This document shows, piece after piece, positions 54,908 to 62,970 of a stretch of 64,000 nt of DNA. Each line of letters opens with the position of its first letter. Position 1 is the stretch's first letter. The notes under the pieces are model-generated. The model saw only the letters and a program-made list of their open reading frames with translations, searched no databases and was not told the DNA's origin. The position numbers were made by a program, and so were the translations under genes. The stretch is from Desulfoferrobacter suflitae (GTDB lineage Bacteria > Desulfobacterota > Syntrophobacteria > Syntrophobacterales > Syntrophobacteraceae). Location of the stretch: assembly GCF_022603395.1 (NCBI RefSeq), contig NZ_JAIBKA010000001.1:310001-374000 (forward strand), given 5' to 3'.

Positions 54908-56329
54908 ATGATCCCAGCGACTGCCCGGAAAATACTTCGAAAACTGCCCGCGGTGGATTCCCTGCTGCAACACGACGCTCTGCAGAAGGCTCTGGCCAAT
55001 CAGCCGCGCAAACTGGTTGTAGAAAGCATTCGCCAGATTTTAGCCGAGAAGCGGCATTTTGTCCTGACAAATCCCGAAAGCATCGAAGGTCTCAGCATTC
55101 CCACAGAAGACTTGATCGTGGAAATCCTCGCACGACTCGAGGCCATCAGCGACTATACCCTGCGTCAAGTGGTCAATGCGACCGGCATTGTCATCCACAC
55201 CAACCTGGGAAGGTCCCTGCTGCCCCGGCAGGCCGTCGACCGGTTACAGACCATATGCCGCACCTATAACAACCTGGAATATGATCTTGCGGAAGGCCGC
55301 CGCGGCTCCCGCTACGTCCATGCCGAAGCCATACTGTGCGAAATCACCGGAGCGGAGGCGGCGCTGGTGGTGAACAACAATGCAGGAGCGGTCCTGCTGA
55401 CCTTGAATACGCTCGCCAGGGAGCGGGAAGTGATCGTTTCCCGCGGTCAACTGGTGGAAATCGGCGGATCTTTCCGCATTCCCGATGTCATGCGCAGTAG
55501 CGGCGCCATTTTGCGCGAAGTCGGATGCACCAACCGGACTCACCGCCGGGATTATGAGTCCGCTATTAACGATCACACCGCTCTTCTGCTCAAAGTGCAC
55601 TGCAGCAATTACCGCATCATTGGGTTCACTTCTGAAGTCTCCTTGCCCGACCTGGTTCTCCTCGGCAGGAAGTACAATCTACCGGTCATGGAGGATCTTG
55701 GCAGCGGATGTTTTGTGAACCTGGCACAATTTGGACTGGTGGGGGAGCCCACTGTGCAGGAAGTGGTCGAGGCGGGTGCTGATGTCGTGACCTTCAGCGG
55801 AGACAAATTATTGGGCGGTCCACAGGCCGGAGTCATTTTAGGCCGCAAGGACTTCATCGCCCGATGCAGAAAGAATCCCTTGACGCGCGCTCTGCGAGTC
55901 GACAAGATGGTAATATCAGCCCTCGAGGCGACCTTGCGCCTTTATCGGGATGAAGTTCAAGTGCTGCAGGACGTCCCCACACTGCGCATGATTTCCCTCC
56001 CCCCGGCGTCTTTGGAAGAACGCGCACACCATCTGGCAGCTGGTCTAACACGGTCGGCCGACTCGGACGCCGTGCAGATCGAGGTGCGACAAAGTCATTC
56101 CCAGGTGGGCGGCGGTTCGCTGCCGGGTCAGTATCTGCCCACCTTTGTGGTGGCCCTCCGATCCTCTCAAATGAGCACGCAAAAACTCGAGACCAGCTTC
56201 AGGAGGCACAGCCCCCCGATCATTGGTCGCATCGAGTCGGATCAGTATCTCCTCGATGTGCGCACCATCCAACCCGAAGAATATTCCATCATCGAGGAAG
56301 CTTTCGCAGCCCTGCATAGCAACGCATAG
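54908..56329 (+). CDS. selA: L-seryl-tRNA(Sec) selenium transferase
   Basis: A 473-residue PLP enzyme. PLP-lysine K300 lies in VTFSGDKLLGGPQAG, and the family start (LRKLPAVDSLL, then VVNATGIVIHTNLGRSLLP) is intact. It converts Ser-tRNA(Sec) to selenocysteinyl-tRNA in the cytoplasm. ATG 54908 follows AAGGTG. Neither selB nor a tRNA(Sec) gene is visible downstream: the next gene, dnaJ-like, is convergent after 127 bp. The genome should therefore encode them elsewhere and make selenoproteins. Confidence 0.96.
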   Translation: MIPATARKILRKLPAVDSLLQHDALQKALANQPRKLVVESIRQILAEKRHFVLTNPESIEGLSIPTEDLIVEILARLEAISDYTLRQVVNATGIVIHTNLGRSLLPRQAVDRLQTICRTYNNLEYDLAEGRRGSRYVHAEAILCEITGAEAALVVNNNAGAVLLTLNTLAREREVIVSRGQLVEIGGSFRIPDVMRSSGAILREVGCTNRTHRRDYESAINDHTALLLKVHCSNYRIIGFTSEVSLPDLVLLGRKYNLPVMEDLGSGCFVNLAQFGLVGEPTVQEVVEAGADVVTFSGDKLLGGPQAGVILGRKDFIARCRKNPLTRALRVDKMVISALEATLRLYRDEVQVLQDVPTLRMISLPPASLEERAHHLAAGLTRSADSDAVQIEVRQSHSQVGGGSLPGQYLPTFVVALRSSQMSTQKLETSFRRHSPPIIGRIESDQYLLDVRTIQPEEYSIIEEAFAALHSNA

Positions 56330-56456
56330 CGTCGCAGAGGGAAGATTTTGCCGGGTCGGGGAGTGCCGCCCTCTCCCTGACCTGCGATTATGGTGATCAT
56401 TCACCGTGAAGATCGCAGAATCCCCGTTGCCTCAAGCCTCCGACCGCCGTTTAGCT

Positions 56457-57359
56457 TCAGCTTACTTGCAGCTGTATGTAGAGATCGCCACGCCCCTGGG
56501 AACGACTCGGGGAAACGCGCCCCATTTCTTTGAGACGCAGTCTGGTGCCGGTTTGCACACCGGGGGGAATACGAACGGACACGCGCTTGCCGCCATCCAC
56601 ATGGGGCAATTCCACTTCGACGGTAGCGCCGGTGACCGCTTCACCACGGGAAATCACGAGATTGTAGGTAATGTCAGGCCCCTGCGAGACGCGTTGTGTT
56701 TGCCGACCATCGGACAAACCGGCTTTGTCGAGGCCAAGGGCTTTGGTCAGGAGGTACTTGCCGACTTTCTTGCCGGCTTTGGCCAGTTGCGCCAACCCTT
56801 CCTGTATAATTCCCCTGGGCTCTGCCTTGGCCTGGGCTGTATCTCTCTTCACATGGGGGCTTTGCGGCCTCTGACCCGGCTGTGGTCTCCCACCGCCGTA
56901 GCGGAAAACCCGAACACCCCCCGGCCCACCGAAAAAGACCCCCTGGAAAAAGATCGAGCGGTTGCCAAAAAACATTCGATTGATGAAGTCTTCATCAAAC
57001 CGAAAACCCATCCGTTGAAATTCCCGCTGCATTTCCGAGAAGATGTCCTGGGTTTGCTGATTGCGAAACAGATCTCGCAAAATTTCTTCCTGGGAATATC
57101 CAAATCCTCTCTGTGAGTAACCTCCCGGTCGCTGATGGAGCCCGAGCCGCCGGTATTGGTCGTACTGTGCCCGTTTTTGACTGTCGGCCAGAACCCCATA
57201 GGCCTCACTGATTTTCTTGAAGCGCTCTTCCGCCGATGGATCATTGGGGTTTCTGTCAGGGTGCGTTTCCAAAGCCAGCTTACGGTAGACCTTCTTGATT
57301 TCTTCACCGGTCGCGTCCGGGGAAACTCCAAGAGTTTGATAGTAATCCTGTTGCTGCAT
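56457..57359 (-). CDS. J-domain co-chaperone (DnaJ/CbpA-like, no zinc finger)
   Basis: A 300-residue protein. The J domain occupies residues 1-70 with the HPD motif in LETHPDRN. A Gly/Phe/Gln-rich stretch ([14 protein letters not shown], then [12 protein letters not shown]) follows. The C-terminal domain ([20 protein letters not shown], then [17 protein letters not shown]) resembles the substrate-binding domain of DnaJ/CbpA, but the four Cys-rich repeats of type I DnaJ are absent. It would stimulate DnaK. It is the last gene of the ftsZ-side cluster, after a 159-bp gap. Confidence 0.92.
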   Translation of the reverse strand: MQQQDYYQTLGVSPDATGEEIKKVYRKLALETHPDRNPNDPSAEERFKKISEAYGVLADSQKRAQYDQYRRLGLHQRPGGYSQRGFGYSQEEILRDLFRNQQTQDIFSEMQREFQRMGFRFDEDFINRMFFGNRSIFFQGVFFGGPGGVRVFRYGGGRPQPGQRPQSPHVKRDTAQAKAEPRGIIQEGLAQLAKAGKKVGKYLLTKALGLDKAGLSDGRQTQRVSQGPDITYNLVISRGEAVTGATVEVELPHVDGGKRVSVRIPPGVQTGTRLRLKEMGRVSPSRSQGRGDLYIQLQVS

Positions 57360-57518
57360 TGCCTGCTGTTCTCCTCACAAATAGCCAAATATTCGTTGAC
57401 CGGCAAAAACCATTATATCTTATCGAGTCAACAGATTTTTGTAGTCTAAGTATATAAGTGAAGGTTGGCAAGTTCAATAATGGGTGAATGAAGTTACGAT
57501 GCTGGGTGGAGGTGAGGA

Positions 57519-59336
57519 TCAAGGCTCGCAGACACCGCAGCGTCGGCATTTGCCGTCTGCCGGGCAGGGTCGGGTGGACTTTTCCTGCAACGCCCGTTGG
57601 TACTCTTCCCACAAGAAATCCCGCCTGATGCCGTGGTCAATGATTTCCCACGGAAAAACTTCGTCGTGTTCCCGCTCCCGCATGACCCAAAAATCAGGGT
57701 TGAAAGGTACCGCTTTCATGGCCTGCGACCATGAAAGCCCGCCGACGGCTGTTTTTTCCAGGAATGCCCCGGCTCTTCTGTCGCCCCGCGCGAGCAAAGC
57801 CTGCACATAAGCCCATTTGGGCAAATCAAAGTGGACGCGCACGTTGGGCAGCTTCTGCAGTTCCCTCTGAATCCATTTGCCTCGCTTTTTCAACTCCTGC
57901 ACTCCACAAAACGGGACCCACTGAAACGGGGTGAAGGCCTTTGGTACAAAACTGTGAATACTCAAAGTGATGCTCCCGATACGCTGTTTCCCGCGGCTGA
58001 TCTTCAACACATGATGTTTGATGCCCTTGGCAAGGTCCACAATGGCTTGAAGATCATCAAGATTCTCGGTGGGCAAACCGATCATGAAGTAGAGTTTGAG
58101 ATGCAGGATGCCGATTCCCGTCAGTGTTTCAACAGCCGCGTAGATCTCTTCGAGGGATAGATTCTTGTTGATGACGCGGCGCAATCGCTCAGAACCGGCC
58201 TCGGGAGCAATGGCCACTGCTTGACGCCCGCCGGACTCCAGCGCAGCCCTAACTCGAGGATCAATGGCGTCGGCCCGAAGCGATGAAAAGGAGAGGGTCG
58301 CGCCCCGATCCATAAGGTCTTGACACAAGAGTGAAATCTCGGGATGGTCTGAGACGGCGGCGCTCACCAGTCCGACCCGCGGTGTATCGACAATTTTGCC
58401 GTTAAGAGCCGCCACCAGCTTCTCTGCTGAATGATAACGCACGGGCCGATACACAAAGCCTGCCGCACAGAACCTGCAACCCCTGCCGCACCCGCGACCT
58501 ATTTCTATCAAATGGACACTGCTGAACTCGGTGTTTGGTGTGAGGATGACAGAACGGCAGGGGGAACTTCTTGTGAGATCACCTCTTCGATAAACGATTC
58601 TTTCCGGCAGGTCGTTATCTGAAGAGGGTTCTACCCTGTTTATGGTGCCGTCGGCTCGATATGAAACCTGGTAGAGCGACGGCGCATAGAACCCTTTAAC
58701 CTCTCTGGCAAGGACCGCGAGAAGGTCCTGGCGCGCGCGCCTTTCACCTGTGTGAGTGTGTAAACATTGCAGCAAATCCGGGACAATAGCTTCGGCTTCA
58801 CCGATCAGCATACCATCAAGGAAATCCGCCAGCGGCTCCGGGTTCAGAAATACCGCAACTCCTCCGGCAACCACCAGAGGATGGCTCACGCCGCGTTTTC
58901 TACCTTGTGGCGGGATGCCTGCCAGGCACAGCATCTCCACCACATGGGCGTAGTCATTTTCAAAGGGAATGGAAAAGGCGAGTAGATGAAAATCCTGGAT
59001 CGGCCGCTGCGATTCCACTGAAAGCAAGTGGCCGGGGTTCAGCTGCAATTCTTTGAGATCTTCCGTCTCCGGGTAGAAGACCCGTTCGCAGACGATATTG
59101 GCGTGTTCATTGAGCAAACCATAAACCGACTGAAAACCGAGATTTGACATGCCAACCACGTAGCGGTTGGGAAACGCGAGGGCAACGCATAACTTGCCCC
59201 CCCAATCCTTGACAATGGTTCCCTTTTCCTGAGCCAGCCAGTTTTTCTGGCGCTGCTTCAATCTCCACGACATGACCTGATTCAGACGCTCGGCGCACCA
59301 CTTGTATAGGGGTGAGAGAAACCCCACAATCTGCAC
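57519..59336 (-). CDS. Radical SAM protein of the TIGR03960-like family
   Basis: A 605-residue protein. The N-terminal part (TIVKDWGGKLCVALAFPNRY, then VGMSNLGFQSVYGLLNEH) matches proteins annotated as B12-binding radical SAM, although the DxHxxG cobalamin motif is not seen. The SAM/[4Fe-4S] motif is GCGRGCRFCAAGF near residue 283. The C-terminus ends in a Cys pair motif (CRRCGVC). Start is uncertain: GTG 59336, GTG 59327 or ATG 59273. Substrate unknown. It follows ftsZ on the same strand after ~80 bp. Confidence 0.83.
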   Translation of the reverse strand: MQIVGFLSPLYKWCAERLNQVMSWRLKQRQKNWLAQEKGTIVKDWGGKLCVALAFPNRYVVGMSNLGFQSVYGLLNEHANIVCERVFYPETEDLKELQLNPGHLLSVESQRPIQDFHLLAFSIPFENDYAHVVEMLCLAGIPPQGRKRGVSHPLVVAGGVAVFLNPEPLADFLDGMLIGEAEAIVPDLLQCLHTHTGERRARQDLLAVLAREVKGFYAPSLYQVSYRADGTINRVEPSSDNDLPERIVYRRGDLTRSSPCRSVILTPNTEFSSVHLIEIGRGCGRGCRFCAAGFVYRPVRYHSAEKLVAALNGKIVDTPRVGLVSAAVSDHPEISLLCQDLMDRGATLSFSSLRADAIDPRVRAALESGGRQAVAIAPEAGSERLRRVINKNLSLEEIYAAVETLTGIGILHLKLYFMIGLPTENLDDLQAIVDLAKGIKHHVLKISRGKQRIGSITLSIHSFVPKAFTPFQWVPFCGVQELKKRGKWIQRELQKLPNVRVHFDLPKWAYVQALLARGDRRAGAFLEKTAVGGLSWSQAMKAVPFNPDFWVMREREHDEVFPWEIIDHGIRRDFLWEEYQRALQEKSTRPCPADGKCRRCGVCEP

Positions 59337-59417
59337 ACCCTGTCAATACCGTCCCGCTGCAACACCGCTGCAGATTGTGATCCTCTAACCCCTCCGGGTG
59401 GAAAAGTAAAGGCCGGA

Positions 59418-60626
59418 TCAATCTGCCTGACGTCTTATGAATGTCGGGATGCTCAGGTCCTCTTCATCGGAACCGCCGGCGCCGGTCAGCCTGCGCAGAA
59501 ACGTGCGTTTTTTGGTCGGCTGCTCCTCCGTCCGCTCTTCCCTGAAGGTCCGGTGACGGACCACGGTGGGGATCTGTAAATAATCGTAGTTGATTTCGGG
59601 CACAACACCATCGGCGTGAATGCGTCGTTGAGCCTGCCGAGACAACGACTCGACCTTGTGCTGCTGCTCAATGCACCCTATGCCGGTTGCAATCACCGTT
59701 ACCCGCAATTCGTCTTCCATGTTGGGGTCGATGGCCATACCGAGGATGATGTGCGCATCTTCGTCCACCTCTTTGTGAATGATTGAGGAGGCTTCTTCAA
59801 ACTCGTGCATGCCAAGGTCCGGCCCGGCACAAATATTGATGAGGGCGGCCTTGGCACCATGGATGGAAATGTCTTCCAACAGCGGGCTCGAAATGGCCTG
59901 CTGAGCAGCGTGCACCGCACGGTTTTCTCCTCTTCCGGCGCCGGTTCCCATCAGCGCAAGCCCCATCTCCGCCATGACCGTTTTCACATCAGCAAAATCG
60001 ACGTTGATATAGCCCGGGTTGATGATAAGATCTGAAATGCCCTTCACCGCGTATAGCAAAACGTCATCTGCTCGCTTAAACATTTCCAGGAAGGTCGCCC
60101 GCTTGTCGGCCAGGCACAGGAGACGATTATTGGGGATGGTGATGAGAGTATCGACCACCTGCTGCAGCGAATTGAGACCCTGATCCGCATTGCGCAGCCT
60201 CACCTTGCCTTCAAAGGCGAACGGTTTGGTCACCACGGCTACCGTGAGGGCCCCCATTTCTTTGCAGACCTGCGCCACCACAGGCGCCCCTCCGGTTCCC
60301 GTACCACCACCCAAACCGGCCGTGATGAAAACCATATCACTGTCGTCAATGGCCTCCTTGATCTTATCAATGTCCTCCTGGGTTGCCTTGCTCCCAACTT
60401 CCGGGTTGCCGCCTGCCCCCAGTCCTTTGGTGGAGTTCACTCCCAGATGAATTTTAGTCGGAGCCAGATTGCGCTCAAGCACTTGAAAATCCGTGTTGGC
60501 GGCAATAAATTCGACACCGTCGAGTCCGACATTGATCATGTTGTTGATGGCATTTCCGCCACCGCCACCGATCCCAAAAACTTTAATTTTGGCTCTGTTG
60601 ATTATGGCATCATCCATGCTTTTCAT
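59418..60626 (-). CDS. ftsZ: Cell division protein FtsZ
   Basis: A 402-residue tubulin homologue. The GTP-binding signature GGGTGTG is at 106-112, the T7 loop is NVDFADV near 208, and the C-terminal peptide DLSIPTFIRRQAD, which binds FtsA and other partners, is intact. It polymerises into the division ring. ATG 60626 has AAGGGGGG upstream; ATG 60617 is possible. It lies 62 bp after ftsA in the usual ftsQ-ftsA-ftsZ order. Confidence 0.97.
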   Translation of the reverse strand: MKSMDDAIINRAKIKVFGIGGGGGNAINNMINVGLDGVEFIAANTDFQVLERNLAPTKIHLGVNSTKGLGAGGNPEVGSKATQEDIDKIKEAIDDSDMVFITAGLGGGTGTGGAPVVAQVCKEMGALTVAVVTKPFAFEGKVRLRNADQGLNSLQQVVDTLITIPNNRLLCLADKRATFLEMFKRADDVLLYAVKGISDLIINPGYINVDFADVKTVMAEMGLALMGTGAGRGENRAVHAAQQAISSPLLEDISIHGAKAALINICAGPDLGMHEFEEASSIIHKEVDEDAHIILGMAIDPNMEDELRVTVIATGIGCIEQQHKVESLSRQAQRRIHADGVVPEINYDYLQIPTVVRHRTFREERTEEQPTKKRTFLRRLTGAGGSDEEDLSIPTFIRRQAD

Positions 60627-60688
60627 CTTCCCCCCTTCAAGTATCCCAGAGATTAACACCTGTTACAAAGCTCCATTGACACCCGCCC

Positions 60689-61909
60689 TTACCAAAACTC
60701 TCTAAACCAACCCTTCATGGTCTCAATCACTCTGTTGAGCAATTTGGGCTTTTCCCTAACGACCGGGCTGCCATGTTTCCATCCGTACAGGATCAACCCG
60801 GTGGCAGTCGCGTAAATCGGGTTCTTCACCACATCACCGAGCCCGTGAAAGCTGTACGGCACACCGATTCTAACGGGCATATCAAAAGCTTTTTCGGCCA
60901 GTTCCTTTATGCCCGGGAGCAACGCCACACCCCCTGTCAAAACCAGACCGGCGTGAAGCGATTCAATGTAACCCGAGCGGACCAACTCCCATTCGACGAT
61001 TTTCAGAATCTCTTCCACCCTGGCCGCAATGATCTCCGTCAGGATGGACTGAGCCAATTGCCTTGGCTTCTGTCCCCCTACGGATCCCACCTCGATGACA
61101 TCCTGCGGATTGACCCAATCCAGCATGGCACAACCATATTTCCTCTTGATCTTTTCCGCTTCATCGATTGACGTGCGCAGACCTACCGAAATGTCCGAAG
61201 TAATGTGGTTGCCGCCCAAACCCACCACGCAGCTGTAACGAATGGCGTGATCCTGAAAGATTGCCACATCGGTAGTTCCACCTCCCATGTCGACCAAACC
61301 GACTCCCAAATGCTTTTCATCCACATCGAGTACGGACTCACTTGAAGCGAGCGATTCAAGGACCGCATCCTGCACCATGAGGTCGGCCTTTTCGCAGCAT
61401 TTGATGATGTTCTGGACGGCGCTGATGGCTCCTGTAATGATATGGACCTTGGCTTCCAAGCGGACACCGGACATTCCCAAGGGATCTTGGATGCCCTCCT
61501 GATCATCAACAATGTACTGCTGTGGAAGCACATGCAGGATTTGACGATCGTAAGGCATGGCAATCGTCTTGCCTGCATCCAGAACACGCTCGATGTCGGC
61601 TTGCGTGACCTCACGGCTCTTAATTGCAATGACGCCGTGACTGTTGAGACTCTGCACGTGTGTTCCGGCAACTCCGGCATAGACTGACGAAATCTCACAG
61701 CCGGCCATCAACTCGGCCTCTTCCACCGCCTTCCTGATGGAATTCACCGTCTGTTCAATATTCACCACCACTCCACCCCGCATGCCGACCGAGGGGTAGG
61801 TTCCCACCCCCACTATATCGATTCCCTCCGGGGTGACTTCACCGACAACGGCGCAGATCTTTGTAGTACCAAGATCCAGACCAACGATGAGCTCCTCTTT
61901 TCTTCCCAT
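60689..61909 (-). CDS. ftsA: Cell division protein FtsA
   Basis: A 406-residue actin-like ATPase with phosphate loop 1 GLDLGTTKICAVVG, phosphate loop 2 VGLVDMGGGTTDVAIF, adenosine motif LTGGVALLPGIKELAE and a C-terminal amphipathic membrane-targeting helix (ETMKGWFREFW). It anchors FtsZ to the membrane. It is 48 bp downstream of ftsQ. Confidence 0.97.
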   Translation of the reverse strand: MGRKEELIVGLDLGTTKICAVVGEVTPEGIDIVGVGTYPSVGMRGGVVVNIEQTVNSIRKAVEEAELMAGCEISSVYAGVAGTHVQSLNSHGVIAIKSREVTQADIERVLDAGKTIAMPYDRQILHVLPQQYIVDDQEGIQDPLGMSGVRLEAKVHIITGAISAVQNIIKCCEKADLMVQDAVLESLASSESVLDVDEKHLGVGLVDMGGGTTDVAIFQDHAIRYSCVVGLGGNHITSDISVGLRTSIDEAEKIKRKYGCAMLDWVNPQDVIEVGSVGGQKPRQLAQSILTEIIAARVEEILKIVEWELVRSGYIESLHAGLVLTGGVALLPGIKELAEKAFDMPVRIGVPYSFHGLGDVVKNPIYATATGLILYGWKHGSPVVREKPKLLNRVIETMKGWFREFW

Positions 61910-61957
61910 GGGCTTCGTCCTTCCCCTAACCTGTGACGGCAGAGCCTAGCAGAATTG

Positions 61958-62785
61958 TCATATCCCTTTTGCCGAGGCAAAATTCCCCTCAATGTAAGCC
62001 CGGTTGGGATAGTCAAGATCGATACGCTTCACCGCGTCCAAACATGCGCGATCCATCAAGACGGCGAATACTCGATTGAGGCGAGCCAACTTGCCATCAA
62101 AGTCCCGCAATCCCAGTCGGATGGGTATGCCTCCCCGGGTGGTGTAAAGAATAATTCCTGCGCCTTCCTGCCAATGGCACTGCGAAATCTGCCGTGGAGG
62201 AAACCAATTCCTCACCTTCTCAAGCGCCTGAAGCAAATCTCTAAGTATCTGCAATTTTATTTCTTTCAACTGCTTCCCCGAGTCGATATCATTGGCGGTC
62301 ATACCGGTCACCAGCAAAAGGTCGGGGTATTCCAACGGCTGTGTCTGCAAGAAAAGCTTGCCCTCCCTGTCGAGCAGAAAAAAATCCGTGATATGCACAA
62401 TGGCCAGCGGCTCCCTTTCGGAGATGTCCACCACCATCTTTCCGGAGAGGTCAATGCGAACCACCGCGGAACGAACCCACGGCAGGGACTCCAACCGGCT
62501 TGACAAGTGGGTTGCACGCACACTGAAAAGGTTCGCCCCTTTGGGAACTCCCATCGTATTGAGGACTTCACCGCGCTCCATGCGCCTGGTGTTTATGATT
62601 TCTATTTCCTGTACTTGCGGCCAGGCCGCATCAAGCAGGGCATAATAAGCATGAGCAAGAGCCGCACTCAACAAAGGCAGGCCAAAGATGACCAGCGACA
62701 GACCCAAGAGCCGCCCGCATAGATTGCGCAAAAACTTTTTTTGTCCGGTACGTCCAGTCTTATAGCGGTTGATCTTTTTTCCCAT
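61958..62785 (-). CDS. ftsQ: Cell division protein FtsQ (DivIB)
   Basis: A 275-residue bitopic protein: basic N-terminus (GKKINRYKTGRTGQKKF), one helix near residues 28-48 (LLGLSLVIFGLPLLSAALAH), a POTRA domain (VQEIEIINTRRMERGEVLN) and the FtsQ/DivIB beta domain (SEREPLAIVHITDFFLLDRE). It recruits FtsL and FtsB to the divisome. Upstream, murC ends 175 bp away with no murB or ddl gene between. Confidence 0.93.
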   Translation of the reverse strand: MGKKINRYKTGRTGQKKFLRNLCGRLLGLSLVIFGLPLLSAALAHAYYALLDAAWPQVQEIEIINTRRMERGEVLNTMGVPKGANLFSVRATHLSSRLESLPWVRSAVVRIDLSGKMVVDISEREPLAIVHITDFFLLDREGKLFLQTQPLEYPDLLLVTGMTANDIDSGKQLKEIKLQILRDLLQALEKVRNWFPPRQISQCHWQEGAGIILYTTRGGIPIRLGLRDFDGKLARLNRVFAVLMDRACLDAVKRIDLDYPNRAYIEGNFASAKGI

Positions 62786-62839
62786 GTCGGGTCAGCCACC
62801 TGGAAATTGGTTAAGATATTGTTGTGTGACATGCGATGA

Positions 62840-62970
62840 CGATCGCTGAGTGCTGAGTCCTGCTCTTACCATCTCAATTGAGCATTCCCGGCTAAGAGTT
62901 GCTGCAAATTGCATATGATGAACTTTCCCCTCGTTGATTCTTGACACCTCGACTCAGCACTCAGCGATCG
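62840..62970. repeat. 131-bp inverted-repeat (MITE-like) element
   Basis: The 20-bp ends CGATCGCTGAGTGCTGAGTC (62840-62859) and GACTCAGCACTCAGCGATCG (62951-62970) are perfect reverse complements around a 91-bp spacer. The right arm contains the last codons and TGA stop of murC. The arms include two tandem GCTGAGT heptamers. No flanking target duplication was seen. It could be a miniature mobile element or a transcript-end hairpin. Confidence 0.75.

Noticed and set aside
56330-56456. Hairpin-like sequence between selA and the dnaJ-like gene as a copy of the GGGAGAGGGTCGGGG repeat
   Set aside because: Only partial similarity (CCCTCTCCCTGACC) and a bulged stem; not enough to call a repeat copy or terminator.
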